Notes under the pieces: generated by a model
Seen by the model: the letters and a program-made list of their open reading frames with translations, nothing else
What the model was told of the DNA's origin: nothing
Databases searched by the model: none
Program-made: the position numbers and the translations under genes
Assembly: GCA_946641795.1 (NCBI GenBank)
Contig: CAMPBZ010000014.1
Coordinates: 1 to 14,165 of the forward strand
Origin: an uncultured Clostridia bacterium
GTDB taxonomy: Bacteria; Bacillota; Clostridia; Oscillospirales; CAG-272
DNA: 14,165 nt
Direction of reading: 5' to 3'
Shown: positions 1 to 6,407 of the stretch, one piece after another
Position numbering within the stretch: position 1 is the stretch's first letter
Layout of the letters: every line of letters begins with the position of its first letter

Positions 1-14
1 CTCGCGCTCCCCCT

Positions 15-56
15 CTTTCAAAAAACTTCCAAACGAGTTTTGGAAGTTTTTGAAAG
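15..56. terminator. Bidirectional intrinsic terminator, left end
   Basis: A near-perfect inverted repeat has arms at 15-33 and 38-56, with one bulged A and a CGAG loop. The core stem CTTCCAAA is flanked by an A-run on one side and a T-run on the other, so either strand gives a stem followed by Us. On the minus strand it lies about 300 bases after the CotH stop codon and would end the MIF-fhs-CotH transcript. On the plus strand it would end transcripts entering from outside the window. The stem is AT-rich, so termination strength is uncertain. Confidence 0.6.
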
Positions 57-70
57 CGGCAACATATACT

Positions 71-95
71 GCTCCGGGTGGGGCTTTATTTTTTT
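71..95 (+). terminator. Terminator-like hairpin pointing at the CotH 3' end
   Basis: GCTCC (71-75) pairs with GGGGC (80-84) around a four-base loop and is followed by TTTATTTTTTT. One pair is a U-G wobble. The same stem and T-run recur in the right copy on the minus strand at 14066-14089, with a different loop (GAAT instead of GGGT). The stem is only five pairs, so activity is inferred from recurrence and the T-run. Confidence 0.45.
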
Positions 96-290
96 GGTGT
101 TACGAGGCCGGTTTTGCAAAGCCAAAGAATTGGAACCCGCCTTGGCGGGCGGCAGTGCCGGGAGCCAGTTTTTGGGTAATCAAAACCCGTTTCTGCTTAC
201 CATCTAAACCACACCAGTTCTGTTACAAAAGCCTTTTCGAGCGTTCTAACCCAATTCCGCAAACCCCGAATTGGAACCGGGCTTGCCCGG

Positions 291-309
291 CCCGGCTTGC
301 CGGGTTTTT
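291..309 (+). terminator. Short CTTG-loop hairpin with T-run facing the CotH gene
   Basis: CCCGG-CTTG-CCGGG at 291-304 (with one more C-G pair possible inside) is followed by five Ts at 305-309. CUUG is a known stable RNA tetraloop. It would stop transcription entering the CotH gene from its antisense side. The equivalent in the right copy is 14007-14026 on the minus strand. A second CTTG hairpin without a T-run lies directly upstream at 277-290. Confidence 0.45.
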
Positions 310-351
310 GCAAAAAGTTCTTCCCCCTCTCGCGGCCTTACCCCTATTAAA

Positions 352-2358
352 TTATTCAGCAATCAGCCATTCGGCGTCCAGGAGCTCCTGGCGTTTTGCC
401 AAAAAGGCATTGAGGAATGCGGTATTTTTTTGAGAGACTTCATAGCCTTTGAACTCGTTGGTATCGTACCATTTTTCGGCGTCCAGCCGTACCGACTCCT
501 GAATGGTAGCCTCGTAGGCGGTGATTATTTCAATGGTTCTGGCAAGTGCGGTGCTGCCAACGGCGGTGTAGCGCTCTTTCAGCAGTTGGTAAAGCTCGGG
601 CGTATCGTGAACGGTCTGGAAGAAGATGTTGGAATATTCAAATTCTTCCGAAACGGTGTATTGCGTATTCGGTCTGCCCGGCCAATTGGTATAGAGGCAC
701 CAGTCGTAGTCCCAAATCGGGCCGAAGTTCAATTTGCCGTCTTTGAAATACAGATAGACCGATTTTGATTTGTGGTCGCGCTCGCCCATAATTTCGTCCA
801 CGATCACATAATCCAGCAGGGAATTCATATTGACTTCGTTCAAAATGTATTCGGAATTGTGTTCCAGGAAGGCATCTACCAGATCTTGCAGGTAGGCTTG
901 CAGCTCGGTCTTGAAGGCGGCAAAGGTGATGGAGCTGTTCTTAAAATCATCCTCTTCGGGATATTTGATTTGGAAGGAGATGCCGTGATCCGGGTCGTCG
1001 TCGTGGTCGTCAACGGTAACGAAAGCTTCGGTGGGTGCGTCCATTACGATCAGGAAGTTAAAATCCTTCAAGGAGGTCATCTCGGCGGTGATTTTCTTTT
1101 CGTTGTCAATTCTGCCCTCGTTTTCCTGCACCTGCTCGCAAAGGGTGTAAAGCCCCTGATATTCGCCGTTCAGATAGACGTTTACTTTGTGGGGCGTGGG
1201 GGTAAATACGCTGTCGTCGATCTCCTGGCGCAGGGTGAGCGCGGTGTAGTTGTGCAGCGCGGAGGGGTCAATGTACTCGGCCAGCAGAACCCAGCTTTTT
1301 GCTTTGGTCAGGCCAAACAGACTTTGCTTTTTGTCAAATTTGACACGGTAGGCTTTTTTGGGGAAGGACAAAGTGGAGTTTCCGCGCAGGCGGATGCCGC
1401 CGGCGCAATCTTCCAGCGTTCCCTCGCAGTTCTCCATTGAGAACTTCATAGTAACATAATTTTCCTTGTCTGCAATTTCCTGCCCGGCCGTATCAATGTT
1501 GATAATGGGCAGTTCCTCGGTGGCGTATTTGCAAACCACATAGATAGTAACGTCGTCGGTCACGGCTCCCAGCGCAACGGTGTTGCCTTCCTGCGGAACG
1601 CCGTCAATTTCATAGTGGTCAAAGAGGTAGCCGTAATTTGCGCCGAGCGTGACCGGTTCAAAGGCAACGTCTTCGGAGACGAGCTGTTCTTTTGCGCCGC
1701 CCGAAACGGCAATGCCGCCCGGCAGATTTCCGGTTACTTTTACCAGATATTTTCCGGTTGCCGGAATGACAAGATCGGTAATTTCGGCGGTTTTTTCCGC
1801 GTCAAATTTTTTGTGGCAGACCGTGCATTCGTAGTATCCCTTTTGGCCGGGATTGTTTCCGGTTGCCGGAATTTCGGCCGTCCAATCGGCGTATTGATGC
1901 GCCGCGGGAAGAAGGATGTCGGCAAGCTCGTTTTTCTCGGCGTCAAAATAACGGTGGCACAAAGAGCATTCGTAATGCGCTTTGTGTCCGGCCTCGGTAC
2001 AGGTGGGAGCCACCGCGGCAATCAGCTCCCCGTAAAGATGTCCTTTGGGAATGGAGAGGAGCGCAATTCCGTTCTTGTCGGCGTCAAAGTTCTTTCCGCA
2101 GGAGCAATGGTAGTGCCCTTTTACGCCGTCCTCGGTGCAGGTGGCCGGCACTTCTTCAATCCATTCGCCGTAATTGTGGGTATGTACTTCCGCCGGGGTG
2201 GTGGATTGCGAATTTGGGAGCGGGTCGGCTTTTTTCGTTGCAACAATAATTGCAACCGCGAATACAACCGCGGCAACCGCCAGCAGAACGGGAATGATAA
2301 TAAACGGCAGGCTTCTCCTGTCAAAGTAGCGGTGATGGTGCGAATGATGTCTGCTCAT
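352..2358 (-). CDS. Membrane-anchored CotH kinase family protein with Cys-pair surface repeats
   Basis: The product is 668 residues. The N-terminus is short and His-rich (HHSHHH at 4-9), followed by basic residues and one hydrophobic segment at about 18-41. This suggests a signal-anchored protein with its bulk outside the cell. Residues 61-202 hold three repeats of about 47 residues with a Y-x-C-x-x-C-H-x-x-F-D-A-E-K core. Residues 203-278 look like a beta-rich linker repeat. The CotH domain covers roughly 283-610: IRLRGNST (322-329), FPKKAYR (332-338), GLYTLCEQ (402-409) and PIWDYDW (547-553) match the family's usual blocks. CotH proteins are atypical protein kinases, known from spore coats, and are also found as extracellular proteins of gut Clostridia. 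The substrate here is unknown. AAGGAG at 2368-2373 supports the start. It is the last gene of the MIF-fhs-CotH transcription unit. The family is clear; location and activity are inferred. Confidence 0.85.
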   Translation of the reverse strand: MSRHHSHHHRYFDRRSLPFIIIPVLLAVAAVVFAVAIIVATKKADPLPNSQSTTPAEVHTHNYGEWIEEVPATCTEDGVKGHYHCSCGKNFDADKNGIALLSIPKGHLYGELIAAVAPTCTEAGHKAHYECSLCHRYFDAEKNELADILLPAAHQYADWTAEIPATGNNPGQKGYYECTVCHKKFDAEKTAEITDLVIPATGKYLVKVTGNLPGGIAVSGGAKEQLVSEDVAFEPVTLGANYGYLFDHYEIDGVPQEGNTVALGAVTDDVTIYVVCKYATEELPIINIDTAGQEIADKENYVTMKFSMENCEGTLEDCAGGIRLRGNSTLSFPKKAYRVKFDKKQSLFGLTKAKSWVLLAEYIDPSALHNYTALTLRQEIDDSVFTPTPHKVNVYLNGEYQGLYTLCEQVQENEGRIDNEKKITAEMTSLKDFNFLIVMDAPTEAFVTVDDHDDDPDHGISFQIKYPEEDDFKNSSITFAAFKTELQAYLQDLVDAFLEHNSEYILNEVNMNSLLDYVIVDEIMGERDHKSKSVYLYFKDGKLNFGPIWDYDWCLYTNWPGRPNTQYTVSEEFEYSNIFFQTVHDTPELYQLLKERYTAVGSTALARTIEIITAYEATIQESVRLDAEKWYDTNEFKGYEVSQKNTAFLNAFLAKRQELLDAEWLIAE
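1753..2178 (-). repeat. Three tandem Cys-pair protein repeats inside the CotH-family protein
   Basis: The repeats cover residues 61-106, 107-153 and 154-202. Each runs Y-G/A-x-W/L, then PATCT or a variant, then G-x-K-x-x-Y-x-C-x-x-C, then F-D-A-x-K, ending near IP. Repeat 2 is the best copy (C120, C131, C134). Repeat 1 has C74 with a contracted C85-x-C87. Repeat 3 keeps C178 and C181, but its first Cys is replaced (PATG at 164-167). Such repeats are common in clostridial surface proteins; metal binding is inferred from the Cys pairs only. Confidence 0.75.
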
Positions 2359-2397
2359 ATTGAAGTTCTCCTTAAAGATATAAAGTAAAAAGCGGAG

Positions 2398-4071
2398 TTA
2401 AAACAGCCCTGTAATTTTTCCGTCGTCGGTGACGTCGATGCGTTCGGCGGCGGGGGATTTGGGCAGGCCGGGCATGGTCATAATATCGCCGGTGAGGGCG
2501 ACGAGGAAGCCGGCGCCCGCGCTGACCTTGATGTTGCGCACGGTAACGGTAAAGTTTTCGGGAGCGCCGAGCTTTGTCGGGTCATCCGAAAAGCTGTACT
2601 GCGTTTTGGCAACGCAAACGGGCAGGTTGCCGAAGCCCAGGGCGGTCAGCTCGTCCATCTGCTTGCGTGCGGCGGGCAGGATGTTCACGCCGGAGCCGCC
2701 GTAAACCTTTGTGGTAATGGCAAGGAGCTTTTCCTCAATGGAGGCGCCGCTCTCGTAGCTGAACCGGAAGTGATTTTCGGCCTCGCAAAGCCGCACCACC
2801 TCTTCGGCAAGCTCGGTGCCGCCTGCGCCGCCGTTGGCCCAAACGGTGGAAAGCTTGACGTTCACGCCCAGCTCGCGGCACTTGGCGATTACAAGATCGA
2901 TCTCCCGGTCGGTGTCGGTGGGGAAACGGTTCACGGCCACCACGCAGGGAAGCCCGTAGGTGTTTTTCATATTGGAAACGTGGCGCAACAGGTTGGGCAG
3001 ACCCTTTTCCAGTGCGTCCAGATTTTCGTTGCCAAGCTCGGTTTTGGCAAGCCCGCCGTGCATTTTCAGCGCGCGGACGGTGGCAACTACCACCACCGCG
3101 TCGGGGCGAAGCCCCGCCATACGGCACTTGATGTCCAAAAACTTTTCGGCTCCCAGGTCGGCGCCGAAGCCGGCCTCGGTTACGGCGTAGTCGCCCAGTT
3201 TCATTGCCATCCGCGTGGCGATGACCGAGTTGCAGCCGTGGGCAATGTTGGCAAACGGGCCGCCGTGCACGAATGCGGGCGTGCCTTCCAGCGTTTGCAC
3301 CAGGTTGGGGTTGAGGGCGTCTTTCAGGAGCGCCGCCATTGCGCCAACGGCTTTCAGATCCCCGGCGGTGACCGGTTTGCCGGCGTAGGTGTAGCCAACA
3401 ACAATCCGGGCGAGCCGCTCTTTCAGGTCGGCAATGGAGGAGGCCAGGCAGAACACCGCCATAATTTCGGAGGCAACGGTAATGTCAAATCCGTCCTCGC
3501 GCGGGGTGCCGTTGGCCTTGCCGCCCAGGCCGTCCACCAAAAAGCGGAGCTGGCGGTCGTTCATATCCACACAGCGCTTCCAGGTAATGCGGCGGGGGTC
3601 GATCCCGAGCGCGTTGCCCTGCTGAATGTGGTTGTCCAGCATGGCGGCAAGCAGATTGTTCGCCGCGCCGATGGCGTGAAAGTCGCCGGTAAAGTGCAGG
3701 TTGATGTCTTCCATAGGCACCACCTGCGCGTAGCCGCCGCCGGCGGCGCCGCCCTTAACGCCGAAGACCGGCCCCAGCGAAGGCTCGCGGAGCGCCACGA
3801 CCGAATTTTTCCCAATGCGGCGCAGGCCGTCGGCAAGGCCGATGGTGGTGGTCGTTTTTCCCTCGCCGGCGGGGGTGGGGGTAATGGCGGTGACCAGGAT
3901 TAGCTTTCCGTTCTTCCGCGCGGAGGTTTCCAGGAGCGAGCGGTCCACCTTTGCCTTGTATTTTCCGTAGGGTTCCAGAACGTCGTCGGGAATGCCGGCT
4001 TTGGCGGCAATTTCGGTAATGGGGCGCAGTTTGCAGGCCTGCGCAATTTCAATATCGGTTAAGTATGCCAT
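2398..4071 (-). CDS. fhs: Formate-tetrahydrofolate ligase
   Basis: This cytosolic enzyme makes 10-formyltetrahydrofolate from formate, tetrahydrofolate and ATP, feeding one-carbon units to purines and to initiator tRNA formylation. The 557 residues match the normal family length, and alignment with the family appears unbroken. The nucleotide-binding loop TPTPAGEGKTTT is at 64-75, followed by LREPSLGPVFGVKGGAAGGG (94-113) and the NLHFTGDFHAI block at about 124-134, all hallmarks of the family. AAAGG at 4082-4087 precedes the ATG. The gene begins 42 bases after the MIF-like gene ends and finishes 39 bases before the CotH gene, with no terminator in either gap, so all three probably share one transcript. 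The product supplies the cofactor used by fmt elsewhere in this window, a functional link without proven co-regulation. Confidence 0.97.
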   Translation of the reverse strand: MAYLTDIEIAQACKLRPITEIAAKAGIPDDVLEPYGKYKAKVDRSLLETSARKNGKLILVTAITPTPAGEGKTTTTIGLADGLRRIGKNSVVALREPSLGPVFGVKGGAAGGGYAQVVPMEDINLHFTGDFHAIGAANNLLAAMLDNHIQQGNALGIDPRRITWKRCVDMNDRQLRFLVDGLGGKANGTPREDGFDITVASEIMAVFCLASSIADLKERLARIVVGYTYAGKPVTAGDLKAVGAMAALLKDALNPNLVQTLEGTPAFVHGGPFANIAHGCNSVIATRMAMKLGDYAVTEAGFGADLGAEKFLDIKCRMAGLRPDAVVVVATVRALKMHGGLAKTELGNENLDALEKGLPNLLRHVSNMKNTYGLPCVVAVNRFPTDTDREIDLVIAKCRELGVNVKLSTVWANGGAGGTELAEEVVRLCEAENHFRFSYESGASIEEKLLAITTKVYGGSGVNILPAARKQMDELTALGFGNLPVCVAKTQYSFSDDPTKLGAPENFTVTVRNIKVSAGAGFLVALTGDIMTMPGLPKSPAAERIDVTDDGKITGLF

Positions 4072-4113
4072 CGTTTTTCTGCCTTTCTTTTTCGTGTTCG
4101 CGCGGGGAAGGTG

Positions 4114-4458
4114 TTAAAAATTTCCACCGTTCCAGCCCCAGGCGGTGCTGAACGTGTAGTTGACGTAAATGTGGTCGGGCGCAATGCCGAGCTCGGCGCC
4201 GAAGATCTCGCAAATGCGGGCGGTCAGGGCTTCGCAATCGGCGGGTGACGCTTTCCCGAAAATTTCCACTTCCACCATTGCCATGGGCGCGTCGTTTTTG
4301 CCGGCAAACCAAAGGCGGCAGTTTTCCTGAAAGTTCAGCATCAGCCATTGCTCGCTCTTGCCGGGGAGCAGGCGGATCGCTTCGCCCAGCCGGGTTTTGA
4401 GCGCAACCTCGCGCTCTTTCGAGATGGAAAAATTGAGTTTGGTATCAATCAGCGGCAT
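4114..4458 (-). CDS. Macrophage migration inhibitory factor (MIF)/tautomerase superfamily protein
   Basis: This 114-residue protein resembles MIF along its whole length. It begins Met-Pro, and after Met removal the N-terminal proline is the catalytic base of this superfamily. Against human MIF as I remember it, Lys34, Ile66, Tyr98, Asn100 and a Trp in AWGWN (106-110) fall where MIF has Lys33, Ile65, Tyr96, Asn98 and Trp109, counting the initiator Met. The CxxC motif of animal MIF is missing. I chose the ATG at 4456-4458, not an upstream in-frame TTG at 4468-4470, because only this start leaves proline at position 2 and because the TTG overlaps the GGAGGT ribosome site. It is the first gene after a consensus promoter and is followed by fhs. 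Likely activity is keto-enol tautomerisation of a phenylpyruvate-like compound; the natural substrate is unknown. Confidence 0.88.
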   Translation of the reverse strand: MPLIDTKLNFSISKEREVALKTRLGEAIRLLPGKSEQWLMLNFQENCRLWFAGKNDAPMAMVEVEIFGKASPADCEALTARICEIFGAELGIAPDHIYVNYTFSTAWGWNGGNF

Positions 4459-4462
4459 AACG

Positions 4463-4468
4463 ACCTCC
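4463..4468 (-). promoter_or_regulatory. Ribosome binding site deciding the MIF-like start
   Basis: GGAGGT lies four bases before the ATG at 4456-4458. Since it overlaps the alternative TTG codon at 4468-4470, that TTG cannot use it, so the shorter protein beginning Met-Pro is the better call. Confidence 0.75.
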
Positions 4469-4494
4469 AAGCAAGTGTTTTTTTGATTACTTTC

Positions 4495-4522
4495 ATTATA
4501 GCATAAAATAAAAAAATGTCAA
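4495..4522 (-). promoter_or_regulatory. Promoter for the MIF-fhs-CotH operon
   Basis: On the minus strand there is a perfect TTGACA (4517-4522), a 16-base spacer, and a perfect TATAAT (4495-4500). The -10 is preceded by TG plus one base (TGCTATAAT), an extended -10. The spacer is one base under the optimum. This is a strong housekeeping-sigma promoter about 25 bases upstream of the MIF ribosome site. Confidence 0.85.
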
Positions 4523-4550
4523 TCCGGCGCGATAAATAATTGTACGGTTC

Positions 4551-4580
4551 TTGACAATCTTTGCCCAGATATGGTAAAAT
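4551..4580 (+). promoter_or_regulatory. Promoter for the DUF1015 gene
   Basis: TTGACA (4551-4556), an 18-base spacer, then TAAAAT (4575-4580) preceded by TGG, giving an extended -10 (TGGTAAAAT). It is divergent from the MIF promoter; the two -35 boxes are separated by 28 bases (4523-4550). No convincing operator palindrome is visible between them beyond the -35 boxes themselves. Confidence 0.8.
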
Positions 4581-4609
4581 AAGCGTAGCAACTGCAAAGG
4601 AGAACGACT

Positions 4610-5869
4610 ATGGAACCCATTTTCAAACCTGCCGATATTCTGCTGCCCGATTTTTCCCGCGTGGACGGAACGCGCTGGGCGGTGGTGGCCTGCGACCAGT
4701 ACACCAGCGACCCCGACTACTGGAAGACCGCCGAAGCCTTTGTTGGCGCCGCGCCTTCCACCCTGCGGCTGATGCTGCCCGAAATTTACCTGGGCAAGGA
4801 CGACGCCGTGCGTATCCGATCCATCCACGCCGAAATGGAAAAGGCTCTGCAAACGGTTTTGCAGGTGCATAAGGATTGTATGATTTACCTGGAACGCCGG
4901 CTGGAAGGCGGCAAGGTGCGCCGGGGGCTGATCGGCGCCGTTGATCTGGAAGCCTACGACTACAACAAGGGATCGACCTCGGCCGTTCGCGCCACCGAGG
5001 GAACGGTTTTGGAGCGCATTCCGCCCCGCGTTGCGGTGCGCCGCGGCGCGCCGCTGGAAATGCCGCACGTTCTGCTTTTGATCGACGATCCGCAAAAAAC
5101 GGTGATCGAGCCGTTGGCCGAAGGCCTGACCGAAAAGCTTTACGACTTTGACCTGATGGCGGGCGGCGGCCACGTTTGCGGCTACGCGATCTCCGCAAAA
5201 AAACAGCAGGCCGCGCTTGCGGCGCTTGCCGGGCTGGTCACCCCCGCGGCAATGGAGAAAAAGTACGGCGGCGCCGGCCTTGCCCCGCTGCTCTTTGCGG
5301 TGGGCGACGGCAACCATTCGCTGGCCTCGGCAAAAGCCTACTATGAGGAGATCAAAGCGCAAATCGGCCCGGCGGCGCTCTCGCACCCGGCAAGATACGC
5401 GCTTTGCGAAGTGAACAACCTGCACGACGACGATTTGGAGTTTGAGCCGATCTACCGCGTGGTCTTTGGCGCCAACCCCGAAGATCTGACCGCCGCTTTC
5501 CGCGCCGCCGCGGCAAAACTGAACGGCAAAGCAAAGCCCCAGCAGGTAACGCTTCTTTGCGGCGGGAAAGAGGAAACCGTTGCAATTCCGGCACCCGAAA
5601 AGCAGCTTCCCGTGGGGACGGTGCAGGTTTTTCTGGATGAATACCTGAAAAATCACCCCGGCGTGCACGTGGATTACATTCACGGCACCGATACCGTCCG
5701 GCGCCTGGTGGCCGAGGGGAAGGACAACGTGGGCTTTTTGTTTGCCGGAATGGAAAAGGACGAGCTGTTCCGTACCGTTATTTACGACGGCGCGCTGCCG
5801 CGCAAGACCTTTTCGATGGGGCGCGCGCAGGATAAGCGCTTCTATCTGGAATGCCGCGCCATTCAATAA
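4610..5869 (+). CDS. DUF1015 family protein
   Basis: This 419-residue soluble protein is recognisable as a DUF1015 (COG4198-type) family member. Blocks supporting this are the N-terminal FKPADILLPDF with WAVVACDQYTSDPDYW (about 6-38), RATEGTVLERIPPR at 127-140, and GDGNHSLASAK at 232-242. The last is the counterpart of the family's better-known DGHHR-type motif. No signal peptide or membrane segment is seen. The biochemical role of the family is not settled. My recollection that relatives sit near serine-biosynthesis genes in some Firmicutes cannot be tested here. It has its own extended -10 promoter, an AAAGGAG site at 4596-4602 seven bases before the ATG, and a strong terminator just after the stop codon, so it is probably monocistronic. 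The divergently transcribed neighbour operon contains fhs, which is suggestive but weak evidence for a one-carbon or serine link. Confidence 0.88.
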   Translation: MEPIFKPADILLPDFSRVDGTRWAVVACDQYTSDPDYWKTAEAFVGAAPSTLRLMLPEIYLGKDDAVRIRSIHAEMEKALQTVLQVHKDCMIYLERRLEGGKVRRGLIGAVDLEAYDYNKGSTSAVRATEGTVLERIPPRVAVRRGAPLEMPHVLLLIDDPQKTVIEPLAEGLTEKLYDFDLMAGGGHVCGYAISAKKQQAALAALAGLVTPAAMEKKYGGAGLAPLLFAVGDGNHSLASAKAYYEEIKAQIGPAALSHPARYALCEVNNLHDDDLEFEPIYRVVFGANPEDLTAAFRAAAAKLNGKAKPQQVTLLCGGKEETVAIPAPEKQLPVGTVQVFLDEYLKNHPGVHVDYIHGTDTVRRLVAEGKDNVGFLFAGMEKDELFRTVIYDGALPRKTFSMGRAQDKRFYLECRAIQ

Positions 5870-5876
5870 AAAACAC

Positions 5877-5921
5877 AAGACCGGAAAACTGCCGCAAAGG
5901 GCGCTTTCCGGTCTTTTTTTT
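5877..5921 (+). terminator. Intrinsic terminator after the DUF1015 gene
   Basis: Perfect 11-base arms (5877-5887 and 5905-5915, core GACCGGAAA/TTTCCGGTC) enclose a loop with further pairing potential. Eight Ts follow at 5914-5921. It begins 7 bases after the DUF1015 stop codon. On the minus strand a broken T-rich run follows the stem, so it may also help terminate the converging DUF378 transcript. Confidence 0.92.
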
Positions 5922-5934
5922 CAGCGGGCGCGCG

Positions 5935-6156
5935 TCAATCGTCCAGCGCGTTCGAGTAGCTTTCGCGGGCGCGGAAGATGAGCGAAATGCACCAAAGACC
6001 CGCCAGCGCGACCACGGTGTAGATAATGCGCGCGAGCAGGGTGGAAGATCCGCCGCAAATCCGCGCCACCAGGTCAAACTGGAACAGGCCGATGCTGCCC
6101 CAGTTCAGCGCGCCGATCACAACCAGCACCAACGCGATCCGATCCATAATCATCAT
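5935..6156 (-). CDS. DUF378 family small membrane protein
   Basis: This 73-residue protein matches the DUF378 (YuzA-like) family. There are two hydrophobic segments at about 5-23 and 40-61. The first carries the family's GALNWG motif (15-20), followed by FDLVARI. The C-terminus is short and charged. It should sit in the cytoplasmic membrane as a two-helix hairpin; no biochemical function is established for the family. I chose the first of three clustered Met codons (6156) because AAAGGAG at 6167-6173 is ten bases upstream of it, while the later Met codons would be too far. The gene stands alone, convergent with the DUF1015 gene and divergent from the transketolase operon. Confidence 0.85.
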   Translation of the reverse strand: MMIMDRIALVLVVIGALNWGSIGLFQFDLVARICGGSSTLLARIIYTVVALAGLWCISLIFRARESYSNALDD

Positions 6157-6270
6157 GGTTGAAAGGCTCCTTTCGGAAAGAAATCAAGGGGGAAATGCCC
6201 AAAACGGAGATCGTCCGTCCCCCGCGCGGCGCAAAATCCGTTGGCAGTAGTGTATCCGCAAAAGGCGAAA

Positions 6271-6299
6271 ATCATACCGCGCCCCCAAACGGAAAGCAA
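6271..6299 (-). promoter_or_regulatory. Possible weak promoter for the DUF378 gene
   Basis: On the minus strand, TTGCTT (6294-6299), a 17-base spacer and TATGAT (6271-6276) sit about 100 bases upstream of the DUF378 ribosome site. The -35 matches consensus at only four of six positions. Nothing better is visible in 6174-6342. Confidence 0.25.
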
Positions 6300-6342
6300 T
6301 GGAAAAAAGCGAAAATCAAAGGGGCGACTTGCGCGTTTTGTA

Positions 6343-6371
6343 TTGACAAGAGAAAGAAGATTTGATATAAT
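6343..6371 (+). promoter_or_regulatory. Promoter for the transketolase-to-rsgA gene run
   Basis: Perfect TTGACA (6343-6348), a 17-base spacer and perfect TATAAT (6366-6371). A GGAGGG ribosome site follows at 6396-6401, six bases before the transketolase ATG. No other clear promoter is visible in the gaps of the eight downstream genes, so this may drive all of them. Confidence 0.9.
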
Positions 6372-6407
6372 TGTCCTATATGTAAATCCTACTATGGAGG
6401 GAAGAAA

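Larger units (their letters stand above)
1..339. repeat. Intergenic hairpin repeat, left copy (downstream of the CotH gene)
   Basis: This stretch carries no convincing gene. It is an inverted relative of the sequence at 13972-14165. Two blocks match that copy on the opposite strand: 72-102 (28 of 31 positions agree with 14058-14088 by eye) and 325-339 (15 of 15 with 13978-13992). The element abuts the CotH stop codon at 352-354. It contains an outer bidirectional hairpin (15-56), a terminator-like hairpin (71-95), and three small stems with a CTTG loop at 136-149, 277-290 and 291-304. The central unit around the word GAATTGG occurs twice (about 127-149 and 268-304), so this copy is partly duplicated and longer than the right one. 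Nothing in it resembles a transposase. It could be a decayed non-autonomous mobile repeat or a family of terminator modules; the sequence does not decide. Confidence 0.75.

Noticed and set aside
50..768. Two plus-strand open frames in the left repeat and the CotH 3' end
   Set aside because: They consist of repeat sequence and antisense to CotH, with no ribosome site and no protein-like pattern.
2770..3903. Long plus-strand open frame inside fhs
   Set aside because: The opposite strand encodes a complete, motif-rich Fhs; this frame has no family motifs and exists because of codon bias.
4459..4470. Longer MIF-like protein starting at the TTG codon
   Set aside because: The TTG overlaps the ribosome binding site and the longer form would bury the catalytic proline.
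4496..5878. Long minus-strand open frame opposite the DUF1015 gene
   Set aside because: It lies antisense to a well-supported family member, has no ribosome site at its start, and its composition fits the complement of GC-rich codons. It is a shadow.
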